Source: Agathobacter sp.
GTDB taxonomy: Bacteria > Bacillota > Clostridia > Lachnospirales > Lachnospiraceae
Length of the DNA: 64,000 nucleotides
NCBI GenBank assembly: GCA_017481285.1
Contig: JAFUPI010000059.1
Coordinates: 1-64,000 of the forward strand
Direction: 5' to 3'
The stretch's first letter is position 1, and each line of letters starts with the position of its first letter. Position numbers and translations under genes: made by a program. Below the pieces are notes generated by a model, which saw only the letters and a list, made by a program, of their open reading frames with translations, had not been told where the DNA came from and searched no databases. Shown piece after piece: positions 24,119 to 31,461 of this stretch.

Positions 24119-24161
24119 ACTCTTAATCAGGGTGTCCAGGGTTCGAGCCCCTGAGGGTGCA
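24119..24161 (+). repeat. att copy between element 1 and element 2
   Basis: 43 bp identical to the tRNA-Lys 3' part at 16063-16105. It is the right end of element 1 and the left end of element 2. It is not a complete tRNA gene: the 5' half is missing. Confidence 0.95.
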
Positions 24162-24167
24162 TTGTAA

Positions 24168-24217
24168 AGGTATCAATTTTGCTTGATTTCAAGCGGGGTT
24201 GGTGCTTTTTTTATTGT
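24168..24217 (+). terminator. Terminator next to the middle att copy
   Basis: GCTTGA / TCAAGC extended by G-U-rich pairing (ATCAATTTT with GGGGTTGGT), then TTTTTTTATTG. It resembles the segment at 30654-30700 with compensating base changes. Confidence 0.7.
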
Positions 24218-24218
24218 T

Positions 24219-25568
24219 TTAAGTTGGGTTGACTTGGGTTGACTCAACCTTTTTTGTAATGAAATGACCGGTGGACAGTGCTTCAGAAACTCGTTCTTTC
24301 TTAGTTTCTTTCTTATTCATTGTGAAAATGTAATGTTTTAAGAGGGTGTTTTTGTCTCTATGTCCACTAATTTCCATTACTTCTTCAAGACTTAGACCAG
24401 CTTCAAATAAGCGAGTTAATGTAGTCTTTCTAGTCTTGTGAATTGACTTTTTATCTATAAATACTTTTTTACAATAGTATTCGAGTATTTCATTGTAGCG
24501 TTCTCTTGGAACATGCTTTTCTTTACTATTAATAAAAAGAAATTCCGAATTGATATTCATCATTTTATGTAATTCAAAACATTCTTTTAAAATAGAAACA
24601 GATTCATTTGTTAGAGAGAGGGTTCTATTTGAGCCACATTTTGTATCCCCCTCAGCAACAATGTGAACGGTTTTATGTCGAACAATTTTACCATCTACTA
24701 ATTCACAAGGTCGATAGCTACGTTCTGTTCTATCAATAAGAATTTCCTTTGTATTGAAATGTACATCTGATTTCTTTAAGGTACAAAGTTCTCCAACTCT
24801 TAATCCAAGCTGAAAATTCAGTAGAATACTGAGTGTCAACAATGGTTGATATTCTAAGTAGTGTTCATACATGTAACCAATCAATTTAGAGAAATCTTCA
24901 TCATCGAAAACTTCTGTTTCCGCAGTTTTTGGCTTTTCTGTACGAATATTTGTATTCTCAATACGTAAGCCAATCATTGGATTTGAAGGAATGTCTTTGG
25001 CATCAAAAGCATCTTGGAAAAGTCCTGTAAAGATACTTTTCAAATTGTTTAAGGCACGTCTTGTAAGATGATGTTCATTAATAATATCATTTAAAAAATC
25101 TTTAATATGATATGTAGTGATTTCGGTAATCATCATAGAATCGATTGAGGAGCCTTCAATAAATCTTAAGTAGTCAGAATGGTTTCGGTCGATAGTTCCA
25201 CCTTTTACTCTCTTGGCTTTGCAATTAATCAACCAATGAGGGTAGTAGTTCTTAAACAAAAGTCTCTCATCACAAGATTTGAGATAATCTGCTATTATAT
25301 TTTTGTCAAGGTTCTGTTTGGTCTCACCCTGAATCGTACGTCTGCCTCTGTCTTTCGTTTTATCTGGAATGTGTGCTTTCCACTTTCCGTTTGTTGCTTG
25401 CCAGACTCTTATTGGATAAGTTTCTAAAATTTTCTTTTCTTTTGCCGTCATAAGTAAATCCCTTTGCTTATCGGCATCTGTTGATGTCATAATATAACTT
25501 TTTTCTGCAATTTGCAATGCATTTAATGCTTTATTAATTTCTTCAATTGTTAATTTACTGTAATCCAT
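24219..25568 (-). CDS. Tyrosine integrase of element 2
   Basis: A 449-residue phage/Tn916-type integrase. The N-terminal part contains an AP2-like DNA-binding segment (YPIRVWQATNGKWKAHIPD) and a core-binding domain; the catalytic domain has Arg in FQLGLRVGELCTL, HKTRKTTLTRL and ISGHRDKNTLLKHYIF with the nucleophilic Tyr. It is much longer than the element 1 integrase and not closely related to it, yet targets the same tRNA. It sits 57 bp from the att copy with its 3' end facing it. Confidence 0.93.
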   Translation of the reverse strand: MDYSKLTIEEINKALNALQIAEKSYIMTSTDADKQRDLLMTAKEKKILETYPIRVWQATNGKWKAHIPDKTKDRGRRTIQGETKQNLDKNIIADYLKSCDERLLFKNYYPHWLINCKAKRVKGGTIDRNHSDYLRFIEGSSIDSMMITEITTYHIKDFLNDIINEHHLTRRALNNLKSIFTGLFQDAFDAKDIPSNPMIGLRIENTNIRTEKPKTAETEVFDDEDFSKLIGYMYEHYLEYQPLLTLSILLNFQLGLRVGELCTLKKSDVHFNTKEILIDRTERSYRPCELVDGKIVRHKTVHIVAEGDTKCGSNRTLSLTNESVSILKECFELHKMMNINSEFLFINSKEKHVPRERYNEILEYYCKKVFIDKKSIHKTRKTTLTRLFEAGLSLEEVMEISGHRDKNTLLKHYIFTMNKKETKKERVSEALSTGHFITKKVESTQVNPT

Positions 25569-25707
25569 ATCTGTACCTTAAGGTACATACCACAGAGAAA
25601 TACTTTTTTAAATCGAAATACTTGTTTGAAAGGGTTATGTTCCTTTTACCTTTCTTGTTAAAATTATTTTTAAATTGTTAGGACTATTTATCATGAAACC
25701 AGCCATT

Positions 25708-26982
25708 CTATGGAAGCGGTGTGTCGTATTTTATAGAGTTGTGAAAATTATCCGTACACAACAAAATTTCAATTTGCCCTTTAGGTAAAGGCTGGAGTCG
25801 GTAATAAAATCCTCTGTTACAATATAATGAGTCTAATCTCTTACAAATTTTTTCAGATGTTATGCCTTTGTTCTTCATGCTTTCTGAAGCTGTGATTCTG
25901 TAACTCACAAATGCATAGTTGCCATTTTCGCGAAGTTTTTCGACTAAATTTCTTAATCTTAAATGTCCGTTGAATACAGAATTGTCTTTACGATTTATTT
26001 TGTAGTAACTTTCAGTGAATATATATGGAGAATCGATATAGACAATAAAATTCTTAATTTTCAATTCTTTATGCAAGTAGTTTCCAAAATATATCGCATC
26101 AGTATTCTTTAAAGTTACATTCTCTAGGCGTTTGGAAATAAGATTTATAATATCCAAATGCTCTCTGTAAGCTACAAGTGAATTACTATATGAAAACGTA
26201 TGACCTGTACCACGTAAAGATGTATATCGTTTGAACCAAAAATATGCAAAGTACTCTATCTTTGAATGAAGAGATTCAGTTGTAGGAAGCTCCTTTGTAT
26301 GTTCTTTTGCATTAATAAAGGTATCCTTGGAAAGTTCCATTTGCCAAAGTGCTACTTTAAATAAGTAGGGATATTCCTTAATGGTTCGTAATAAACCAAT
26401 GAGGTCATCTGAATTGTCATTTAAATATTCGACATTCATTTTATCCATGTGGAGAAGAACATTAGCAGTTCCACAAAACAATTCTGCATATCCTTTGATT
26501 GGATATTTTGGATAGAGCGATTGAAAAGATTCTTTCAGTAATTTGAGCATAGTTTCATTTTTCTGCCCTATCATATACATAAGTTTGTCCTTCGGTGCTA
26601 GTTGGTCATCTAGTGCAACAACATCACACACATCTGCAACACAACAGAGTATAGCAGTGGTGATAGAAGGTTTGAGATTATAGTGACTATCGTCAAAGTA
26701 GAAGTCGCACATAAAATCAACTGCTGCATGTTCTAACCGAAAGTGGACTACACAATCACGAGATTCGGTATAAGTAGACACCAATTTACGTGTTTCTTCT
26801 GCAGTTCGTTTACGTTTTGATTTGGAATAAAACATCTGATTTAATATAGCATCCATGATACATGTTTGAATGAGTTCCCCCTCGCTAGAAGAATAGGCTT
26901 CAAAATGTACGCGAAGTTGGTTTAATGTCCGAGGACTTGCTCGAATGGAGAATTTTCCTTTTTCAAGTTTAATAATACCCAT
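25708..26982 (-). CDS. D12-class DNA adenine methyltransferase-like protein
   Basis: A 424-residue protein. The start at 26982 follows AAAGGTGG; upstream codons lack a site. The N-terminal ~150 residues are basic and not assigned. From about residue 170 a D12-type methyltransferase is recognisable: YAELFCGTANVLLH (SAM-binding, FxG type) followed by YLNDNSDDLIGLL, and the catalytic tetrapeptide appears as DSPY (VYIDSPYIFTESYY) rather than DPPY. It probably methylates adenine in DNA, protecting the element or regulating it; no restriction partner is seen. The final 100 residues are beta-rich. Confidence 0.68.
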   Translation of the reverse strand: MGIIKLEKGKFSIRASPRTLNQLRVHFEAYSSSEGELIQTCIMDAILNQMFYSKSKRKRTAEETRKLVSTYTESRDCVVHFRLEHAAVDFMCDFYFDDSHYNLKPSITTAILCCVADVCDVVALDDQLAPKDKLMYMIGQKNETMLKLLKESFQSLYPKYPIKGYAELFCGTANVLLHMDKMNVEYLNDNSDDLIGLLRTIKEYPYLFKVALWQMELSKDTFINAKEHTKELPTTESLHSKIEYFAYFWFKRYTSLRGTGHTFSYSNSLVAYREHLDIINLISKRLENVTLKNTDAIYFGNYLHKELKIKNFIVYIDSPYIFTESYYKINRKDNSVFNGHLRLRNLVEKLRENGNYAFVSYRITASESMKNKGITSEKICKRLDSLYCNRGFYYRLQPLPKGQIEILLCTDNFHNSIKYDTPLP

Positions 26983-27888
26983 GATTCCACCTTTCCATGC
27001 TTTCGATAAAATTTTTAAAGGGGCATAATATCCCCAAAAACGGAAGCACAAAATTTAAAAACCATATCAAGAAAAAACTTAAAAATGTACAAATATAGAA
27101 AAATGTTTTAGTTTTAACTGTTAGATGGAGCAAATCAATAGGAAAACTGTCGATTACGAAAATGGTTTACCAATATTGGATGTGAGATGAGTCTACAAGG
27201 GGGGCGATTTTGGGCAACTTAAAATTTAAATGCATCGACTGATGGTGAGGTTTTGTTTAAAAATGAGATATAAAAAAAGGGTGGATTTTGTCTAACAAAG
27301 AGAACAATAGTTCCCTCTTTAGAATGTGTTTGTAGTATCTTAATTGCTAGAAAATTTTAAAAATCGATGTAAATAATACGGACATAATTCTTGTAAGACA
27401 GCATAGTTTTCAATATTGATTGGCAAGATAAAATAACAAATTTTGATAACTATGGGGAATTAAGATTAAATTCAAGACGTTTCATTATAATTAAATAATG
27501 ATGGTATGAAAGTAAGGGTGGGTGGTTGGGATGAAGATAATAATAAAAATCATCAGCTACTTGTAAATGCTTGAAGTATCGTTGCTGATTTTGATAATTT
27601 ACTACTTTTACTATAAATAACTAAGATTCTGTTGGTAGTTAATTATGATTAGTTCGTTTATGATTACTTTCTAAATTTCGCAGGGGTGTAGTAAATTCGA
27701 ACAGCTCTGGCAATTTGTTTGGTTTTGCTGAGGTAAAAGAGTCTTGAGAAAAAAGATGATGAATTAATGTGAATATTTTCATCAAAAATTTTAATTGAAA
27801 TTCGGTTTTAAAATAGGAACTTTTTTACAGATGCTTTTTGTAATTACAAGACGATTCTATATTTCTTAAGAATATAGGAGGTGGTCTT
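26983..27888. other. 906-bp AT-rich intergenic region of element 2
   Basis: No convincing gene on either strand. A hairpin at about 27546-27593 pairs TACTT/AAGTA inside AAAATCA/TGATTTT. Upstream of the resolvase-like gene, an imperfect palindrome at 27857-27877 with a perfect TTCTTAAGAA core covers a TATATT box and could be an operator. Confidence 0.5.
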
Positions 27889-28344
27889 ATGGTTTACGGT
27901 TTAGTTTCTGAAAGAGACGATGAGAAAACAAGATTAATGTTTTTAGGAAAGCAGATTCCGTTGCAGAATGTTGTCTGTGGCTTACAGTTGGGTGAATTGA
28001 TGAAGTCTTTAAATAAGGGCGACACAGTGTACGTTGTTAATGTTAACAGATTTCCGAGTGTAAATAGTTTGAAGGTATTTGGATCAGTTTGTATTCAGAA
28101 AGGGGTATCCTTGCAGATTATGGAGCAACCTTTTCTAAATATATCTAAGGGAAAGGTTTGGGGGTATACAACCCTTTGGCAGTTAGAACGTATGAATGAG
28201 ATTGAGAATTTTGCAAAGGCTTATCTACAGAAGAATTTTAAGATGAATTCACAGAGTTGGGAAGTTGTATATCGCTGTTTGGAGATTATGAATTTGGAAG
28301 TTGTGGCTCACACATTTTCTGCCGACGGCATCCTTAAAAAGTAA
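27889..28344 (+). CDS. Degenerate serine-recombinase-like protein
   Basis: A 151-residue protein that resembles the N-terminal catalytic domain of resolvases: MVYGLVSERDD at the position of the usual YxRVSTxxQ, a GDTVYVVNVNRF segment matching GDTLVVxxLDRL, and a following helix and KGVSLQIMEQP strand. The catalytic serine position is kept, but the arginine beside it is Leu and the DRLxRS helix is altered. A C-terminal ~50 residues may bind DNA. AGGAGGTGG precedes the start. Activity is doubtful; it could be a regulator evolved from a recombinase. Confidence 0.5.
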   Translation: MVYGLVSERDDEKTRLMFLGKQIPLQNVVCGLQLGELMKSLNKGDTVYVVNVNRFPSVNSLKVFGSVCIQKGVSLQIMEQPFLNISKGKVWGYTTLWQLERMNEIENFAKAYLQKNFKMNSQSWEVVYRCLEIMNLEVVAHTFSADGILKK

Positions 28345-28500
28345 CTTTGGTTGCCCCTCTGTTTGTGCTGAAGCCCCACGTAAAGCTTTTTGTGGTGTAG
28401 GTCGGCACTACTCCCACTTTGGGTTTTGTGGGGCGTACGGCACAAATTACGGCGTGCGCTTCGGTTCGTTTTTTGTGTCTTTTAGGTACTAAGGCTCTCT
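28345..28500 (+). other. Structured, GC-richer segment between the two recombinase genes
   Basis: Two nested inverted repeats, TTTGTGC (28362-28368) with GCACAAA (28440-28446) and GCCCCAC (28373-28379) with GTGGGGC (28428-28434), enclose a central part with further pairing. It is clearly more GC-rich than its surroundings. It could be a recombination site, transfer origin or RNA. A 63-codon frame through it has no typical start signal. Confidence 0.5.
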
Positions 28501-28577
28501 TGTGGGTTTTGATTCTGAAGCTGACTTAAATTTTGAACTTTTGAATATGTGTTTAATGAACTATGGAGGATTTGTAA

Positions 28578-29153
28578 ATGAATAAACGGACTAGGGCTAT
28601 CAATGAAGAAACGTATTCCTTGATAGTTGGTACAATTCGTCAAGGTTTTTGTTATGAAGGAATTCGTCATAAGCCCAATGATAGAATTGCCACCATACTT
28701 GTGTTGGAATACAATCTAGGAATTAGGATTTCGGATGTGCTAAATTTAACAATGAATTCTTTTGTGAAAGATGGAGATAGATATAGGCTGGATATATATG
28801 AGCAGAAAACTGGCAAGTTTCGTAATTTTACTGTGCCATGTGAGGTGTATCAGTTCATAAGAGACTATGCTTATCGAAATGGTATTTGTATGACAGCACA
28901 TTTGTTCCCAATTACAGAACGTGCTGTACTGAAGCATCTCAAGGTAGCTGTAGATTTCTTGGGACTAGAGGGGGTAGCTTCTCATTCTTTTAGGAAAGGG
29001 TTTGCTACAAATATCTATGTTAATAACGAGTATAATATTGAATTGGTACGAGAATTACTCCAGCATTCAAGCGTAGTGATTACCCAGCGATACATTGGTA
29101 TGGGAAGTAAGGAATTGGAACGAGCAATCAGTGAAAACGTGAAACTATTATAG
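28578..29153 (+). CDS. Minimal tyrosine recombinase (catalytic domain only)
   Basis: At 191 residues this is a FimB/FimE-sized recombinase lacking the usual core-binding domain. Catalytic residues are visible: Arg in NLGIRISDVLNL, Lys in EQKTGKFRNF, HSFRKGFATN and LLQHSSVVITQRYIGM with the nucleophilic Tyr. GGAGG lies 9 bp before the ATG. It follows the structured segment, which could be its substrate. Proteins of this size often invert short DNA segments, but no flanking inverted repeat large enough was identified here. A strong terminator follows. Confidence 0.85.
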   Translation: MNKRTRAINEETYSLIVGTIRQGFCYEGIRHKPNDRIATILVLEYNLGIRISDVLNLTMNSFVKDGDRYRLDIYEQKTGKFRNFTVPCEVYQFIRDYAYRNGICMTAHLFPITERAVLKHLKVAVDFLGLEGVASHSFRKGFATNIYVNNEYNIELVRELLQHSSVVITQRYIGMGSKELERAISENVKLL

Positions 29154-29165
29154 GTTAGGAAGCAA

Positions 29166-29203
29166 CAAGCCCCATCCGAAATGGATGGGGCTTGCACTTT
29201 TAA
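29166..29203. terminator. Terminator after the minimal recombinase
   Basis: A perfect 12-bp stem (CAAGCCCCATCC / GGATGGGGCTTG, 29166-29177 with 29183-29194) followed by CACTTTTAATT; converging genes flank it. Confidence 0.9.
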
Positions 29204-29210
29204 TTCTCAA

Positions 29211-29399
29211 TTAGTTCGGTTGTTCGTTGTCTTCATCTTCTTCCATGTGGAGTAAGGCATATTCTACACACTGTGTAATTACTCTATTAAAAGAAAGATT
29301 ATTTTTTGTCGCAAGTTCTTGTACTTGGTTTACAAGATATGTTGGTAGACGCAATGATTTGTATTCATAATCATCATAATCTTTTTTTAGTTTAAACAT
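29211..29399 (-). CDS. 62-residue ribbon-helix-helix protein
   Basis: The core YKSLRLPTYLVNQVQELA, turn NNLSF, helix NRVITQCVEYALLHM is a standard RHH DNA-binding domain, preceded by a polar N-terminus and followed by an acidic tail (EEDEDNEQPN). It is transcribed divergently from the lipoprotein gene, whose promoter lies in the 147-bp gap, so it may regulate that gene. Single-gene unit ending at the shared terminator. Confidence 0.75.
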   Translation of the reverse strand: MFKLKKDYDDYEYKSLRLPTYLVNQVQELATKNNLSFNRVITQCVEYALLHMEEDEDNEQPN

Positions 29400-29481
29400 A
29401 GCAATACCTCTAATATATTTATATTTTAAATTGTCATAGTTTTATAATGTAATTGTAATATGTATAAATTTATGATAGTAT

Positions 29482-29511
29482 ATGACAAATATCATATAAA
29501 TATGCTATAAT
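29482..29511 (+). promoter_or_regulatory. Promoter of the lipoprotein gene
   Basis: ATGACA (29482-29487), 18-bp spacer, extended -10 TGCTATAAT ending at 29511. The stretch TATAATAAAGCTG also occurs at the plus promoter of element 1 (22453). Confidence 0.7.
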
Positions 29512-29546
29512 AAAGCTGTGTTAAAGTGATGAGGAGGCTTAATAGA

Positions 29547-30533
29547 ATGAAACAGAAAGTTATAACCTTACTCTTAGGTGTTTGCATGATTGCAACATTG
29601 GTTGTAGGATGTGGAAATTCAAAAAATAAAGAGTCAGAAAAAGAAAATGTAAATGAGTCAGAAGTAGTAACAGAGGTTGAATCAGAAATCGAAACTGAGA
29701 TTGAGTCAGAAATAATCGAAACTGAGGAAGTAGAAACCGAAACTACCGAGTCGCAAAATACTGAGGTAAAGGATACTGAAACAAAGGTAGAAGATACCAC
29801 AAGTTCAGAGCAGAAGGAAAATAAACCATCGAGCGACAAAGGTCAGTCAGGTAGTGGTTCAGCAAACAATAAGCCACAAAACAACACCAAACCAGATAAT
29901 CAGAGTAATAGTAATTCAAATTCATCTGATGTGACATGGACAAATGGAAATGGTGATGTATTATCTAATAACCCAGCTCTTTGTTCTCATGTAGGTGGTA
30001 AGTGTATGGGTGAGCTTGTTTGGACTGAAGGAAATATTACTGTAAGATATGATTCTGGTGCTTATGAACGTGAGTTAATTGGTACAAGAGAAGTTAGTTG
30101 TACATGGTGTGGTCATGTATATGGTACAGAAACAGAAAAAAGAAGTCAGTATTGTATAGATGAAGTTACAGATTTTGTTGCTGAATTCAGACATTTAGGT
30201 GATATCAATACTACTGGAGGTTGGGCTTTGGTAGAGAGATTAGATAAGCTTAAATTACCAGATTTTAATTATTTTGAAGTTGATAATATAGATGAAATTG
30301 GTGCCGAACTTGTTAAGTATGCAGCAGGAAAAGTAGATTCTGTAAACTTTTCTTTAAATATAAATACTACTGATTATGAAATAGTTAAATCACTTGCAAG
30401 GGATAGTAAAGAAAATGCTGGTATTACCATTGACCGTATTTGGGAGTTAACCTGTAGCACCCGTTATAAGGATTTATGCAAAATAGAATATACAGGAGGC
30501 GGAGAAGTGTATATCTTCGCAAATTTACCATAG
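29547..30533 (+). CDS. Lipoprotein with Glu/Thr-rich stalk, function unknown
   Basis: A 328-residue protein with a lipoprotein signal peptide (MKQKVITLLLGVCMIATLVVGC, lipobox LVVGC; Cys22). A ~90-residue stalk very rich in Glu, Thr and Ser and then Asn/Pro/Ser follows. The C-terminal ~190 residues form a globular domain with cysteine pairs (CSHVGGKC and CTWCGHVYG). The ATG at 29547 has GAGGAGG 9 bp upstream; earlier start codons lie inside that site. It is the last gene of element 2 and is probably surface-exposed cargo. No domain family recognised. Confidence 0.7.
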   Translation: MKQKVITLLLGVCMIATLVVGCGNSKNKESEKENVNESEVVTEVESEIETEIESEIIETEEVETETTESQNTEVKDTETKVEDTTSSEQKENKPSSDKGQSGSGSANNKPQNNTKPDNQSNSNSNSSDVTWTNGNGDVLSNNPALCSHVGGKCMGELVWTEGNITVRYDSGAYERELIGTREVSCTWCGHVYGTETEKRSQYCIDEVTDFVAEFRHLGDINTTGGWALVERLDKLKLPDFNYFEVDNIDEIGAELVKYAAGKVDSVNFSLNINTTDYEIVKSLARDSKENAGITIDRIWELTCSTRYKDLCKIEYTGGGEVYIFANLP

Positions 30534-30626
30534 TATAAATATTAAATTGATGGGTTGACCTTTGGGTTGGATTTCAAAACAGATGCCGAAAAGTCCTTTC
30601 TTTTCTAGGTTTCTAGTGCTCCACTT

Positions 30627-30649
30627 GGGTTCGAGCCCCTGAGGGTGCA
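30627..30649 (+). repeat. att copy at the right end of element 2
   Basis: 23 bp identical to the T arm and acceptor 3' end of tRNA-Lys (from GGGTTCGAG to GGTGCA). Shorter than the other two copies, which suggests element 2 crossed over within a smaller core. Confidence 0.9.
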
Positions 30650-30653
30650 CTTA

Positions 30654-30700
30654 GAAGGTATCGGTTTTGCGAGATGATTCGCGGGGTCGGTGCTTTTTTA
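30654..30700 (+). terminator. Original tRNA-Lys terminator displaced to the right end
   Basis: ATCGGTTTTGCGA pairs with TCGCGGGGTCGGT (with G-U pairs) and is followed by TTTTTTATTTG. It would have stood behind the tRNA before both insertions. Confidence 0.65.
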
Positions 30701-30710
30701 TTTGCTTTTT

Positions 30711-30748
30711 ATAGACAACCTGGTTATGAGTCAGGTTGTCTATTTTTA
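30711..30748. terminator. Bidirectional terminator at the trmB 3' end
   Basis: A perfect 12-bp stem (ATAGACAACCTG / CAGGTTGTCTAT, 30711-30722 with 30732-30743) with T/A tracts on both sides. Confidence 0.9.
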
Positions 30749-31387
30749 TCTGGAAGCGATTAACTTGCAAATTGGATTTCCCTTGCTGGAAAACTTTTCT
30801 TCATATTCTGTCATAACATTTCCGAAGTTCAGCATTGGGTCTTCGTGCAAATCATAGGTATGTACATCAATGTGCCATACATCTGAATTATTGATTTCTT
30901 CCAAAGAAAAATCAAACAATCCCACGTTATCCGTTTTAAATTCTAAACGGCCATTTTTGGCTAAGAACTGATCATAGCGTGCCAAAAATTCCGATGAAGT
31001 CAGGCGACGGCGTGCATGTCTATCCTTTGGCCATGGGTCTGAGAAGTTTAAGTAAATACGGTTTATTTCTTCTGCAGCGAAGATTTCTGGTAAAGTAGCA
31101 GCATCTACGCAGAGGAAACGGACATTAGGTAATGGATTTTCCTCCATTTTTTGAACGGCACGAAGAAGTACGCTGGTATATCGTTCAATGCCGATGTAAT
31201 TGATATTTGGATTAAGGGCAGCTAAGTCCATGATAAAGCGTCCTTTTCCCATGCCGATTTCAATATGGATGGGATTGGAGTTTCCGAAAACATCGGACCA
31301 TTTGCTTTTATGTTCCGTAGGATTCTGGATACAAAATGGGCTGTTTGCCACTACTTCGCCCGCTCCTGGAATATTACGAAGTCTCAT
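30746..31387 (-). CDS. trmB: tRNA (guanine46-N7)-methyltransferase TrmB
   Basis: A 213-residue SAM-dependent enzyme methylating G46 of tRNA. The SAM motif EIGMGKGRFIMDLA, the YIGIERYTSVL strand and the catalytic SDPWPKDRHARRRL motif are intact, followed by ARYDQFLAKNGRLEFKTDN. A longer frame starts 18 bp earlier, but those codons contain the AAGGAGAAACC ribosome binding site, so the ATG at 31387 is preferred. It stands alone and is divergent from the carboxypeptidase gene. Confidence 0.95.
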   Translation of the reverse strand: MRLRNIPGAGEVVANSPFCIQNPTEHKSKWSDVFGNSNPIHIEIGMGKGRFIMDLAALNPNINYIGIERYTSVLLRAVQKMEENPLPNVRFLCVDAATLPEIFAAEEINRIYLNFSDPWPKDRHARRRLTSSEFLARYDQFLAKNGRLEFKTDNVGLFDFSLEEINNSDVWHIDVHTYDLHEDPMLNFGNVMTEYEEKFSSKGNPICKLIASR

Positions 31388-31461
31388 AAGGTTTCTCCTT
31401 GTCATTTTATTTCATACATATTATACTTAAAGTTAGAAAAAAAATCCACAGGAGTATATAT

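Larger units (their letters stand above)
16063..24161. mobile_element. Integrated filamentous phage (inovirus-like prophage), element 1
   Basis: About 8.1 kb bounded by two exact 43-bp copies of the tRNA-Lys 3' part. Gene content and order match filamentous phage modules: integrase, Rep, Zot/pI-type ATPase, tiny membrane proteins, pIII-like secreted protein, single-helix coat protein and a small pV-like candidate, all on the minus strand, with a regulator and cargo on the plus strand. No capsid, portal, terminase or tail genes are present, and no secretin, as expected for a single-membrane host. All reading frames look intact, so it may be functional. The inovirus assignment rests on architecture and motifs read by eye. 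Confidence 0.85.
24119..30649. mobile_element. Second integrative element in tandem at tRNA-Lys, element 2
   Basis: About 6.5 kb between the middle att copy and a shorter 23-bp copy at 30627-30649. It has its own unrelated integrase at the left end, a D12 methyltransferase-like gene, a resolvase-like gene, a minimal tyrosine recombinase, an RHH protein and a lipoprotein. No relaxase, phage structural gene or replication initiator was recognised, so it may be a satellite or a mobilisable element dependent on others. Confidence 0.75.

Noticed and set aside
24119..24161. Second tRNA-Lys gene
   Set aside because: Only the anticodon-to-acceptor 3' part is present; there is no D arm or 5' acceptor strand, so it is an att copy.
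28301..28492. 63-codon frame rich in Cys, Gly and Phe across the structured segment
   Set aside because: It overlaps the end of the resolvase-like gene, lacks a ribosome binding site, and its composition follows from the GC-rich inverted repeats rather than from a protein.
16186..30650. Conjugative element reading of the whole tandem region
   Set aside because: No relaxase with coupling protein, type IV secretion ATPase or lysozyme-like conjugation protein was found. The Rep-type protein in element 1 occurs with Zot/pI and coat genes, which points to a phage.
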